Part shown: positions 48,553-62,214 of the stretch, one piece after another
How the letters are laid out: each line of letters starts with the position of its first letter
Position numbering within the stretch: position 1 is the stretch's first letter
Origin: Terana coerulea
Lineage: Eukaryota > Basidiomycota > Agaricomycetes > Polyporales > Phanerochaetaceae
Direction of reading: 5' to 3'
Length of the DNA: 64,000 bases
Assembly (NCBI GenBank): GCA_024811115.1
Contig: JAKOGH010001043.1
Location: forward strand, 496,001 to 560,000
Notes under the pieces: model-generated
Database searches by the model: none
Seen by the model: the letters and a program-made list of their open reading frames with translations, nothing else
What the model was told of the DNA's origin: nothing
Program-made: the position numbers and the translations under genes

Positions 48553-49333
48553 TCACACAGCGGAGTCGAATAATGCCACGCACTTCTGATGAGGTTCCCA
48601 GTCAGGGTTCCAAGAGATGGAATGTGTCTTCGCTATGCCGTATAGAAAGCGGTCAAGCATGGCCGCAGCTGGCGGGTTCGCATACAGGTTACCAATGACC
48701 TTGGAAGAGTCAATCGAAAGCACTAGACTCAGCGTATAGGTAGACGCACCCTTTTGGATACATAGCCATCGCGGTTGTCTGCGGCTGCACGAGCGAAGTC
48801 TGGTCCTAGCCTTTGAATCAAGATGTCTCGTACAGTTTGCAGGTCTGCGTGGTATTTTGTACATCAGACAAATGCGTCGAAGTACACATGATGCTGACCT
48901 TTGGACTCTATGTGGGGAGCGGCATATAGGATGCTTGAGGCCGCCTCTACCACAACAGGACTTGGTGGCACGCTAAGCGGCTCATTTAGTTTAGCTCCGC
49001 CACGACGGAATGTTACGCACCTGCTTTCCAAATCCCCGGCATGCTCGAGCATCACCCCTACGTGCATCTCCAAGGTCTGCAGGAGGTCTCCATAAATGTC
49101 GTCGCGTATTATCTTCTGCGCCTTTGCGCGGGCGAGCGAGACATTGCCTTGCTGCAGGAGAGTAGCAATGTCTCTCCGTGTAACTTGCCCCTGTGAGTCA
49201 AGCTTGTCTTGAATCTGACCTAGTCTTTGCGCAGTGTATCTGAGTTGCGCCTGTGCGTATATTTCAGCGAGCTTCGCGGATGTGGTTACCCGGAGTAGCA
49301 GACCTTCACGCGAGCCGTATTCCAAGAAGCCAT
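48553..49333 (-). CDS. IST1-domain protein (ESCRT-III associated), possibly the N-terminal part of an IST1-TBC fusion
   Basis: IST1 regulates Vps4 and ESCRT-III in multivesicular-body sorting. Start MASWNTARVK at 49333, spliced to AQLRYTAQRLGQIQDKLDSQ, RRDIATLLQQGNVSLARAKA and IIRDDIYGDLLQTLEMHVGV, the first IST1 helices. Then VVVEAASSILYAAPHIESKDL and the family end FLYGIAKTHSISWNPDWEPHQ. Exons: 49304-49333, 49021-49250, 48899-48972, 48844-48750 and 48553-48699. Reading to the local stop adds KCVALFDSAV after EPHQ. Alternatively the donor AA|GTGCGT at 48583 and acceptor CACAG ending at 48533 join EPHQ-K to VDAISAMLDP of the TBC reading, in frame and with a typical 51-nt intron. I consider the fusion slightly more likely than two genes with a three-base gap. 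Confidence 0.85.
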
Positions 49334-49730
49334 TATATTTCCAAGTCCGTCGGTCAGGGTGAAGTCGTGTAGAGATGTGTTTGAGTGTTGCAGGGCCGTG
49401 GGGTATCAAGAGGACCAGTACAAAGCTAGGACAGCGGATACGACCCTTGTACCGGCATAAGGTATACGGAGTGGTTCAAAAGAAGCCTGAGTCTCAAGGC
49501 GGCCAGAGCTGGGAACCGGCGCACGCAGAATAGCCGCGCGTGAACTGTCAGTCCAACACAAGTCCAGCACAGCTTCACAACGTAGTCTGGTCACCGGCAA
49601 ATCGAAGTACATCCCGCTATTGCTGTATAAATGCGTCATTGAGCACACGACAGAGCATAACATACTAGAAACTCGTAGAAATACACGATATCGATACAAT
49701 ACTTGCGATAGAAATACATTAGTACTTGAT
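49334..49730. other. Spacer upstream of IST1
   Basis: About 400 bases between minus-strand genes, expected to carry the IST1 promoter and the 3' end of the tetraspan gene. No gene seen. Confidence 0.4.
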
Positions 49731-50806
49731 TCAGAATAACCTGGAAGGCAGTGGTTTTGAAAGTCTCGCCGATGAACGGGAAGATTTGTGTTTCCTAGAG
49801 GATGTATCGGTATCCGGACCGTCATCAGTTGGTAAGGGCGAGATGGGCAGAGGGGGCCGCTCAGGTGCCAGCCATGATGGCCGTGAGACCGCGCCCGACA
49901 AATGTCTGTTCTGTGTCGCCGCCTGGGTTTGGACAGAACTTCGGTTGCTGACCGGCAGTTGCATGATAGGTAGTTCAGCATGTCGCGGCGTGATTGGTGC
50001 CGCTTCAAAGTCAAACTTTTCGGGCGCAATTTCTCTGGCGGCACGGCGGTTGTACCTGTACACCGCTATTGCAAGACATGAAGTGTATATGACCACTGGA
50101 AGGGAGTACAATCAGCTCCATGCAATCAGTCAACACGTAACAGACATACGAAGGAAAGGAATGACCCATGAAGCTAATAAGATGTATATATTCATCATAT
50201 TACAAACACCGTCATCTACGCCCTGAGTTAATAGGTTGATTGACGATATGGACGATGGACGACATACCGTTCACGGGACAACGGTACTGCGCAGCCCACA
50301 GCGTGAAGCCAATTGCAGACGCTGTTTTACGGGGATAATGAGCCACATAGAGCATCTCGCTATGGAAGATCACCGACCGAAGTGCGCAATGTGAAGGAAC
50401 GCCATTCTAGCCGAGTCTAGCCATACTCGAAATTCCACTAGAATCCTGCAGTAAACATATTGAGTACGAGTTTGGGTGATGGCATATTCACACTTACAGG
50501 AGGGGCAGTGTGATGACAGTGGCGACATTGACCAGGAGTAAAATAACGAGGAGTGGTGCTGGTGCGTGTCAACATCGCGGCTCACGCGTCGGAGGAAGTG
50601 CTACACTCACTCTGCCTTGTTTTGTCCGCATCGCTCCAACCCATATAAAATATTAGACAGAGCAGTACCGTCCACGTTAGACTAACAGCAGCTATGCAAG
50701 CTACGTGCAGCGCAGACGATGAATTCTTTCTATCATCAGGCAAGAGGCAATACTGCTCACAAAATGCCACAGCCCTGAACTTCCTAAAGATTGGTCCTGG
50801 TTCCAT
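49731..50806 (-). CDS. Tetraspan membrane protein, subtype A (copy 2)
   Basis: Start MEPGPIFRKFRAVAF at 50806. Short exons give the helices VSLTWTVLLCLIFYMGW, PLLVILLLVNVATVITLPLL, then LVEFRVWLDSARMAFLHIAHF, an IGFTLWAAQYRCPVN segment and IYILLASWVIPFLLVIYTSCLAIAV. The tail (RYNRRAAREIAPEKFDF...) of about 110 residues is Pro/Ser-rich and basic, ending SARLSKPLPSRLF at 49731. Seven exons can be threaded with GT-AG introns and no frame break. The pattern matches the gene at 34323-36189 exon by exon: M-E-x3-I-F start, R-V-W-L-D-x-A-R, a Cys-Pro before the loop, S-W-x-I-P before the last helix. Function unknown; a plasma-membrane or endosomal tetraspan is inferred. Confidence 0.7.
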
Positions 50807-51734
50807 ATGGGCGACTTCAGGTGGTCATGCAGAATACGTTCGTGGTCGAGGTCGTGATGATAATCCGGCGAGTGACACAGTACGAAACCTGTCCGACTAC
50901 CAGAGTCAGACGAGTAAATAACGTAGGAAAGAGGTGAGGGTAGAGAGCAGGAGCTTGCTGCAGAACAAACAGGTTGGGCCTGCAACGAGCTTCTGTAAAG
51001 CCACGCTGTTGCCCCATTGTTGCAGAGCGCTGAATGTGGGAGTACTGTCGACGTCGAGGACAAAGAGAATCCATTAAGCACAAGCGCCCGGTCTATTGTT
51101 TCTTTGCCACGTGAAAATAGAGTTACGTCGTTGACCAAATAGGCAACCATGATGGCCCAGACAAGGCTCAAAATTATTCCGCTACACAAGGCACACAAGT
51201 CTTGCACAAGCCAAACGAAAGCAAAGATGCCTGGAAGGGGAGGCTCGACATGTACCACGCCCTCTAACATACACAGGACTCAATCAAGATAATGCAAGAA
51301 TAACATAGTGCTATGAGAACGCAGTGCGATACGGAACCAATACTAGCATGACAGATAATTTACAAACACATACGGCGTGCGGCGGAGGAAATAAATGCAG
51401 ATGGTGTGTCGATGGATGGAAGCTGCTCTACTACATTCAGTGTCTGTTTGGATAATGTAGTACGAGACGCTCGCGCAGCGGGGTGTACACACTTGCCTGA
51501 CGCTGTCTCCGGCCAAGGCGAGAAGGACGTACAAACAGCCCTATGTGAGGGCGGCCTGTGGCCAAGACAAGCGCTGTGCGGGTATAAAGCCTGTGGCGCT
51601 TTGCAGAGCATCGGCTGCTCGATTTTTACTGTACGACCACGCACCGAGTCTCGCCGCCAAAAGCGAAGATAACACGGCGCTGGAGGTGGGTAATCCTCGT
51701 GGGGCCAAAGCGGCGAGTGGCCCGCTCAAGATGG
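50807..51734. other. Intergenic region
   Basis: About 930 bases upstream of the tetraspan gene and downstream of PPP4R1. A long minus-strand open frame (50701-51270) overlaps the tetraspan first exons in another frame and shows no family features, so no gene is called. Confidence 0.4.
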
Positions 51735-54700
51735 TCAACTAGGAGCAAGCGGCGGTGGACGGGAGAAGATAGCGATGTCTTCGGTTGCGCTTCTTCTTCG
51801 AGGAGTGCTTTGGGAGGCAGGCGAGCCCGACAACAGGGATCTAGCGAAGGCCTTGACATCGTGCGATGAGTCTTTATCGAGGAGTTTGGCGACCTCCAAA
51901 ACAGCCTGGGACGCATCTCGCGGCATATCGGGGAAGTTATCTGGAACACACTATTCAGGACACCGGGTTCACGCTTGAGTGAGCAGACTTACCAAACAGC
52001 ACTCCGAGGAACCGGGAAAGGCGGATACGAACGTCGGTGATTGGATCTCGAGCGAGGCCATGTAAGGTCTTCAAAAACGGGTCCGACAGCAGGGAAGGAT
52101 CCTTGAGGGACAAAACAACATTCTGGTAGCAAGACAGGAATGTCATCCTTTGTCTGAACGACGTGGAGATGGCCAAAGCCCGGAGCACATCCCATAGCCG
52201 ATCGCGAGACTGTGGTCGGCCGCTCCAAGCGCGCGCTAAGGTCGACAACTGCGGGAAAAGAAGTGAGCGCGACGCCAACAATCAGCTCAAACATAGCGAC
52301 TTACAGCATTTACGGCCTCGTCACGTACAGTCGCGACCGGGTCCTGAAGCCCTTTGCGGAGAAGCCCAAAGAGTGTCCTCTCGTCCAAGCCGGTGATAGA
52401 CGCCCAGCTGCCCAATACCCTCATCACCGCCTCCCGCTCTCTCCATCCCTTCATGCGGTCCCAGACCTGGCGATTCAGGCCGTTAACAACGTCCTCGCGG
52501 TCGCGTTCTGCGAGAGCCGGAATGAACGTCCCCATCGACTCCGCAGCCTTGAGCCGCACCTCGCTCTCCTCGGAGCGCATGCTCGACCACCAGACACGCA
52601 CGAGGTCTTCTTTGGCGTATTTCTGGCCGGCGATCTTCGCCATCTCCCCGAGGGACGCCGCAAGAGTTCGCCTGACTTTGAAGGACGGGCTTTCCGATAA
52701 CGAGACGTACAGTTCGCGGATTTCGGGCCATCGTTTGCCACCAAGCGTTAGAGCGACGGCGGGATAGTTGAAGGCACAGACGAGAGGTCGTGACGGGTCC
52801 TCATAGAGGTCATACAAGCGCGGTTCCATTCCTGTACCCATGGTCGCTATAAAGTCACTCCAGCTGATTGTTTGAGGTGGAGACTCTGGAGCGGGATCTT
52901 CAACCTTCTCCAACTCGCGCACGTCGTCGACTTCTCGCACGCCGAGAAAGAGCCGCAAAAGCTTGTCCGGGGGACCGCTGGGGTCTTCATGGAAGGTGTA
53001 GATCACTTCTGCCAGTGCCTCAAGGACTCCTGACCGTACTGTCTGTGCCTCGTCGTTCGCGAGTGAGTCAATGACGTCCATAGCGAGCACGCCGCGTTGT
53101 TGCGGTGGAAGTCGGGAAAGAATGGCGGGAAGAGCGAAGAGAGCAGAGTGGCGAACATGCCACGAGGCGTCACGGTAAAGCGATTCGAAGAGGGGGAGCT
53201 AGGAGTCACATTGTCAGCATCAGTGAATATCGGTAAACGGAATAAAAATAAATTCTCCCACCAGTGACATTAGCACCACTTCCTGTGGAACCACTTTGGC
53301 GAGTGCGCCAACCGCAAAGCTCGCTTCCCTTCGTACCCAATACACAGGATCTCGGCCCACGCGTTCGACCTCGACGACGAACGCAGCCTTGGTCTCGTCA
53401 TCAATTGAGCCTGCAAAAGGATCACGACATATCAGCGGGTCTGGCCCAAGATACGCTATCGAACATATCACGGAACGCGTGGGGTCGAAACGCGAGGAAC
53501 GAGTGGAGCTGTAATATTGTGAGGCTGCCACGCCACCCAAAAACATATCCCCGATATGGTAATATCCGAGCAAAATATCACTCACCGCTTGCGGTCACGG
53601 CGGCCATGAGACTCATGCTTGACAGTCTCCCAATCGATGCCTCCTCGCTCAACTGAGCATCCTCCACCACCTCGACCTCCTCGATTTCGTGCTGCGCCTC
53701 AACGACGCCCGCATCTACGCTCTCTTGAAAGTCGGCTTGGCCCAGCCCTGATGCGAGTGCTGGCGTTGGTGACACGATTTCTGGCATCAGCGTATTGTGC
53801 ATGTCTATGGGTATCTGTGATGGTTCTGAAACATGCGGTTGCGCCGGTAAGTGCGCCGAAATTTCTGTCCGAAGCGGGCTGGGAGGTATTGGGCTGGAAG
53901 GCCTGGGGCTTTGGGGACGGGGACTCAGTGAGCGGTTAATGCGGGGTACGTGAGCTCGTGGGCTTGGCGGGCGAGGGCTGACGGGTTGAGCGGTTGGCGT
54001 GGGCGTCCAATCCATCGACAAAGAGTTCTCCTCCTGCATTATACTGGGAGATAAGGACGGTGAAGATTTGCGCTCCTTGCCAAATTGCGAGGATATGTTA
54101 CCTTGCGCGATGGAGGGTGGTGTAGAGGGCGCAAGTACGGATGAGGAAGAGCCGGGCCTTGAGGAAGATGGCGAGTCGGTGGAGGAGAGAGAAGGGACGG
54201 ACTGTATGGAGGCCGGCGAGGCTGTTCCCGACGAGGGGGAAAGTGATGCGGGGGAAAGGGACAAAGGAGAGTGCAGCTCGGATGTCGAGGTCGAGGATGC
54301 AGAGGCGCTGGTCGTTGCCGGTAACTGCTGCGACCAGTTGACCACGGGAAAATATGATGGCTCCTCGCTTGTCGTTTGGCCACCTCCTAAAGTCGGTACA
54401 GGCGTAGGCATGTCTGAGTCTGTTGTTTCCTCAGCGTCCCCCATCTCGACATCCGGGTCGTACACATGTCCCTCTTCTGGTATATCCAGACGTCCCATAC
54501 CGATGACAACCTGTTGGACCATTTCGCGCTGGAATAGCGTCCGTTCTACAGAACCGAAGACGCCAACAGGAGAATAGGCTTGGTCCTCATCCTGTTGCTC
54601 CTGCTGGGCATCTGAGCCTCCCCCAGTCCCACCGCGGTCTTCTTCTCGGCTGGGTATATGCCACGCGCTCTGGGGGGAGCTGGGATGGAACGCTGCAACG

Positions 54701-56291
54701 TCCGACTCTCCCGACTCTCGACGCTCTCGTGCATCCGCTCGCTTAACGCGGTTCAAGAGCTCGACAACGGCCAATCTCGCTGGTCCGCCGATGAGGCCAT
54801 TCGGGCTGAGCAACAGTGTGCCGAGGATGGGTGTGAACGACTGCACCGAAATTTGCGCTGGCTGGCCAGGTGACTGCACGAGCGGCTCTGAGGCCTGCGG
54901 GTCGTCGTCGACAACTTGGCAGTGGGTGATGAACCACCAAATAATCGGGACAAGTTCAGCTGCGAGGGCTTCCTTCACCGCTTCGTCTATGAACAAGGCG
55001 CAATGTCAGCGGTATGGCGATATTTTCAATGGTGTTAAACGGAAGCAGCAGAAAAACGCAGAAAAACAAAACATGGTTTGATGCGACGTGGCCGTTCCAA
55101 GATAGGCGGAAATGAGACAAAGCGTGCCGTTTCGTCGGGGTTTGTATGAAGAGCGTCAGTTTATCAGTGAGATGTCATAACTTGTGATAGGGTAAAAGGT
55201 CGCGTACCTTCATCCATGGCAAGGCCGTTCAGTAGTGGTAAGACGTACTCGACAGCTTCCGCTGGAGTAATCTCGTCCGGTTCTACGTCGCCTTCGTTCT
55301 GCTCATCCAATGGCACAGAACCAGACGCGCCTTCCTGCCGATGCCGTAAATAACCCGGCAAGGCGTGCGTTATAAAAACACGCTGGAAGCCTGCCCGACT
55401 TCGCGAGAACAGGTAGATTTTCTCTAACGTGCTCAGGCCGTCGGAATCGAACTCTGCGAAATCGAGGTTCAGATTACTTTCACCGGAGCCCGCGGGCTGC
55501 AACGGGATCTCCTGCCCGGCGTCCATGGAAGTGTTGAATCCCTGAGCCTGGCTTGCCATCGCGTCGGCGTTCTGGGGAGGCGCACTGCCCGTGGCCGGAG
55601 GAGATATCCCAGGTCCGGAATGGACGAACGGATTGGCCGGATGGTGAGGGACGGGGGGAAGGGTTATGCGCAGACCCGACGGACCAGCACCAGGGCTTGG
55701 TGGGCGCTGCTCTGCAGAGCTCGCCGGTGGTGAAAACATTAGATTCGCCGAATGCGCTTCTACGTCAGCCAGTGACGGCGAGGGCGGGGGTATCGATGCC
55801 AGATCGTCATAAAAGGTTCCCGGCTGCATCTGGGGCGAGTCAAAGCTACTGGCGCTTGACTGTAATGCTGATTGTGGCGATGGCAATTCGAAAGGGTTCA
55901 GAGACTGTACGGGAGAGGACCTGGCTCGCGGCTGAGTCAGCGAATCGCGTCCAAATGCGGAGAATGGGCCTCTATGCGGCCGAGGGGAGACCAGACCGAG
56001 TCCTACGGCATGCGGTGAATACTTTGGTGTATGCAACGATTGAAGGTGTTCGCTAGTATTATTTGCTTGTGGTAGATTTCCGGGATGTATAGTAGGTGCC
56101 GACTCGGAAAAAGGACTTGGGAGAGGGGAAGCGTCGGGGTCTATGGGTACGGTGCGGGTGGGAGGTGCAGTCGTTGACGACGAAGAGCGCACGGCTTGTT
56201 CCGCTAACATGAATTGCCGGGGGAATAGTAGAGTGAGAATGATTCCCATAAAGCGCTGTGCGAGCGTACGCAAACGGTCAAAAGTGAGCAT
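51735..56291 (-). CDS. Protein phosphatase 4 regulatory subunit 1 (PPP4R1-like, HEAT repeats)
   Basis: Scaffold/regulator of the PP4 phosphatase. A long Ser/Pro-rich N-terminus (about 260 residues) leads into SDGLSTLEKIYLFSRSRAGF and EAVEYVLPLLNGLAMDE, then AAELVPIIWWFITHCQ and QSFTPILGTLLLSPNGLIGG, typical of the family. A ~300-residue acidic, Ser/Pro-rich insert comes next, then many HEAT-like repeats (WVRREASFAVGALAKVVP, SWHVRHSALFALPAILS, PSFKVRRTLAASLGEMAKI, SEVRLKAAESMGTFIPAL, LSRFLGVLFG). Exons: 55208-56291, 53586-54986, 53262-53410, 52305-53198, 51993-52248 and 51735-51940, with consistent phases and no frame break. About 1,330 residues. The start is the first ATG of the frame; internal Mets (such as MLAEQAV) are possible. 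Confidence 0.85.
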
Positions 56292-57129
56292 AATCGAGGG
56301 GAATGTGAGCGAGGACGTACTCGAAAGACGACGATACTAAGAGAAGACAGCAAAGAACGGAGATGGGCCAAGAACGGCAATTGTTCTAGGTTGACCACGA
56401 GGGCGAATGGGGTTCCCGCAGGTTGAGGGTTTGCTTATGACGCAAGACAGCACGGACGCAGCAAGGTGTGAGCGCAGATGCTGTTCGGTGTGGCCTGGAG
56501 GTTGGAAACATAAAGTCTGTGGAATGCCAGTGAGACCGTGTACGGGGGGTGGGTGTACGAACGAGGTAGGGAGAGCAGACGCGAGATCCGGAGAGCTGAA
56601 CCGGGATGAAGTGGGCGCCAGGGCAGAGGCAAGGGGGCAAGCCACGAGTGCCGGGGTCAGTGGGCAATGTGTGCGCCGTGCAGACCGGGTCTGGCGATGC
56701 AGAGGACGACGGGGACGGCTCCAAGGGCGACGTCGGGATGGTGAGCAGTGTCGGTCGCTCGGTGTCGGTGTCTGAATATGGGCAAGGGCGGGGGAGGGCG
56801 GGGGCTGGAAGCTGACCTGGCTCGTTGTCGGCGGGGCGAGTGCAGCAAACAAACCACGATTTGTTTTTTTCTGTAAACGGAATGATGCGCACGACTCACT
56901 CAAACAGCGGGCACGACGTCATTCCACTACTGAGTTCCCATATCGGGAACATGGTCGCACCGGCTTCTGCCGCACAGCCAATAACATTACTCCGGCAGCG
57001 CGGCAACCGCGCTCTAGCGGATGACGTCAACGATCTCACGGCATGGTCCCTGGCTGGGCATTCCTTCACTCGAAATCATACAAGGTTACATACAGATATC
57101 TCCGAGGTGTATTCATCTACAGGTACACT
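56292..57129. other. Intergenic region upstream of PPP4R1
   Basis: About 840 bases between minus-strand genes. It is GC- and G-rich on the plus strand around 56500-56820. Overlapping open frames exist on both strands because of the base composition, but none shows family features. Confidence 0.4.
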
Positions 57130-59334
<2,205 letters not shown>

Positions 59335-60571
59335 AGCGCGAACGGAATGGTATGGTGATGAAGCGCGTAATCCAAGCGGCGACGTAGGCAATTTAGGTGT
59401 CACAGCGAAGGTGCGTGAACGGAATATGAAAAACAGGGCGAATGAGTCGTTGTATGCGTGCAGATGAAACACGAGCGAGCTCGTTACGCACCGAGGATGG
59501 TATATATGCAGACGCTTCGGAGCTACGGCCACAGCATTGTCAAGAGGACGACCTGCATGTGATTCCGCCGGGACTTACACTCTGGTCGACGAAAGCAGGT
59601 GCAAGGGATCTACAAGTGCGGGGTATACCTCGAGGCGTATGTCGCGGTGGGGGGGAAACAGGAAGGAATGCGGGGACGGTCCTTTTATTTGACCTTGCCC
59701 CGTCGAGGCGTATAGTCCGGAATGACTCCAGAACTGGGGTTACGGCGCAAGATCAGTGCTCTATCAGTCATCCATCTCCGTATCCCACTCATCCGCCATC
59801 CGCTGAGCCCTTCCCCCAGTGTGTAAATAGCCTTTCCAGCGGAGGGGGTGCGGTGTTACGCTCAAACGGCCATTCGCCCTGAGACACACCGCGGTACCTG
59901 CGCCGCAAATACTGCAGTAAATCCGCTAGCACTCCCCACCCGTATATATATATGTCGATGTGGTCGCTGGCGAGCCAAGTCGAATTGCTGGTAGGAGCCA
60001 AGAGGACGTTTTGCTTTGGTCGGGGCGAAGGGGTAGGAAGGGGTCCGGTCGCCCGGTAATCAACAGTGTTCGGTGGTCGTGATAGCGGAAGTCGTAAGTA
60101 GCGGCTCCCCGAAGAGACGGTGTCTGTATTTGTCCGTAATATCCGAGACATACCGTCCAGTTTTCACTCAGAAATAGCTCGCACGGATAGTGTAGTGAGA
60201 CAAGACAAAAATCTGAATTCTATAGTATCATACAGTAATCGTGTTGTACGCTAATGCACACCAGAAACACCAAGTCGTGACTGGGAAGATGACAATGCCA
60301 AGGAGTATGAAGGGGTAGGGGGAAGATAGCTGTGTGGTATAAAAGCATGCGTACGCGTCCGTGGTAGATCGTTATAGCAACGAGAATGAACAGGAGGGGG
60401 CTTGCGATGGCGATGGCGATGGGCGACCACCCCTCTCGAAATTATGAACGGATAGGGGAGGATAAGTGATGGAGATGAATAATAATAGTGCGTTGAGCCC
60501 GAATATCGGAGGCATGAAAGAGGCGCAAGAGCGACGGAAAGTGAGGGGGAAGGGACGAGGGGAGGTACCGG
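59335..60571. other. Intergenic region upstream of aspartate aminotransferase
   Basis: About 1.2 kb between minus-strand genes. It contains a (TA)n-type run gtatatatatatg near 59943 and a G-rich tract near 59650. It should carry the aminotransferase promoter. No gene recognised. Confidence 0.4.
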
Positions 60572-60860
60572 TCATACCATCGCCATCTTGGATGCGACCG
60601 TCCGTTCACTCTCGAGCTTCGCCTTGTTCTTCTCAAACGCCTGCTGTCGGCAGCTCTCTAGGTTCTGGCAGTTGTGGTGCTCTGGCATACGATGCTAAAG
60701 GAGGGAGGCTGGTCAGCTCCGCGACCAGTAAACCAGAGATAAGGGTACGCACCGTGCCGCAGAACTCTGCTCGACAATGTGGGCACTGGCCGACCAGGCG
60801 GAGTGCAGCTTGGTTGCAGCGAGCATCAGTCTCGAATTGACAGCGCTTCTTAGCGGCCAT
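60572..60860 (-). CDS. Small AN1-type zinc-finger protein
   Basis: About 77 residues, nearly all one AN1 finger: KKRCQFETDARCNQAALRLV, QCPHCRAEFCGTHRMPEHHN and CQNLESCRQQAFEKNKAK. The Cys/His series (C, C, CxxC, C, H, H, C) fits the AN1 pattern that binds two zincs. Single-AN1 proteins occur in stress and proteasome pathways (Cuz1, Tmc1, ZFAND), but the exact orthologue is not clear. Exons: 60753-60860 and 60572-60694, with a 58-nt GT-AG intron and no frame break. The C-terminus KLESERTVASKMAMV is a short basic/acidic helix. The start is the only plausible ATG, with the finger beginning six residues on. Confidence 0.88.
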
Positions 60861-62214
60861 TGCGACAGGAATACAGTCGTGTGCGAGTAAAGCTGTGTTT
60901 CGTAGGCATTAGCAAGAGCCTCACAATCGGCGCATTGCACAGGGAGGAGGCGACTTACGATGCGGGTGCGGCTGAGGTGCAGGAGCTGCTCGACGGGGAC
61001 GTTCGAGGGAGGAGGCGGGGAACGATGAGTGTGGGTGTGAAGCGAGGGAGGGTCAAAGCCAGAGAGGTTCTTATATAGCCCTTGCTGAAGGGACGCGTCA
61101 GCTCACCAAGGCCCAGCACGTGGCAACAGCCAGGCCGCCGCGGAGGACCCCCGCAAGATCGGGACGTCCGATCTGTCCGAACTGCCTCCGGCTTTCATTC
61201 GCTCCCTGTCTTCCGGCCACCACCACTTCAGCCCGTCTCTCCGCTTTCGGTCGCGAGTCTCGACTCTCTGCCCTACAGCCGCTTACGGGAGCCCCATATA
61301 ATGCCGCCTACGCCTGTTCTGACCTTCTGGTGCTGCATCCCGACCCCTTCTCTACCCTCTCTATTCACTGCGATAAGGGCTCTAGGCATGGCTCCAGCAC
61401 TCCCTAAAAATTATCTGCTGCTGTGCTGCAAGGAAGGATGAACCGCCAAATGGGGGCGGAATGACCAAGCCGCCCCCGCAACATCAATCTACCTTCGCAG
61501 ACCCCGGCCGTCCTGGTCTTGCTTTGCACCTGCTCTGTCAAATCCTGTCAGCCGTTGCTCCAGCTTTCTAGCAGCCGGTGGAACAAGGTGGCAGAGTCGG
61601 ACGGGAGCAAAGTCTTGTTCAAGCAGTTGCCATGATCGCACAAGGCGGGCGCAACCCCGGCAAACTCGTGGAATCCTTGAGGCCTGCCGACACTTGTCCT
61701 TGCGATCGGATGCCCTTGTTGCCGTCTCTGCATCCAAATCTCACCAACGGCAGGCGGCCTTGCGAAACGACGCCGTGCAGTTGAAACGTGATAGCAGTTC
61801 CACCTGTCAGACGACCACCGTAGCGCTTCCTATACTCATATACCTTTTCATGGATAACTATTGTGTGACAGTCTCGGACCTCTCCTCTTCCGCGTTTCCC
61901 ATCATGAAGCGGCCTAGACCGCATAGGTCAAACTCTTCAAGCTTCAAGTTCAAGCCAACGTGCCAGCGAAGGGTATTTGTCGTGTAGGTCGTATTGGACC
62001 CGCAAGCTCCTCGGTACATGAAAGCGCGTCTCCTTTTGAACAAAGTTCCCACACGACGCAGAAGGAAGAAGGAGGATTAACGGGCACCAATAAGTATAGC
62101 CAACCCATGAGGGTAACCAAAGCTCGAGACAGTCCAGACGAGAAAGGCAAAAAATAGAATATGCTACAAGCCAAATGTCCCATAGTAACGAAGACCGCGT
62201 ATGCTCGTTGTCAT
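60861..62214. other. Long intergenic region
   Basis: About 1.35 kb between minus-strand genes, including the AN1-gene promoter. Contains a second exact copy of cgcgagtctcgactctc (61252-61268), also found in the aminotransferase intron. Open frames are short and featureless; no gene called. Confidence 0.4.

Noticed and set aside
50701..51270. 189-codon open frame on the minus strand upstream of tetraspan A2
   Set aside because: It overlaps the first exons of the tetraspan gene in another frame, and those exons match copy 1 in sequence and splice positions.
56407..56903. Overlapping open frames on both strands upstream of PPP4R1
   Set aside because: Low-complexity Pro/Arg/Gly composition caused by a GC-rich spacer; nothing conserved.
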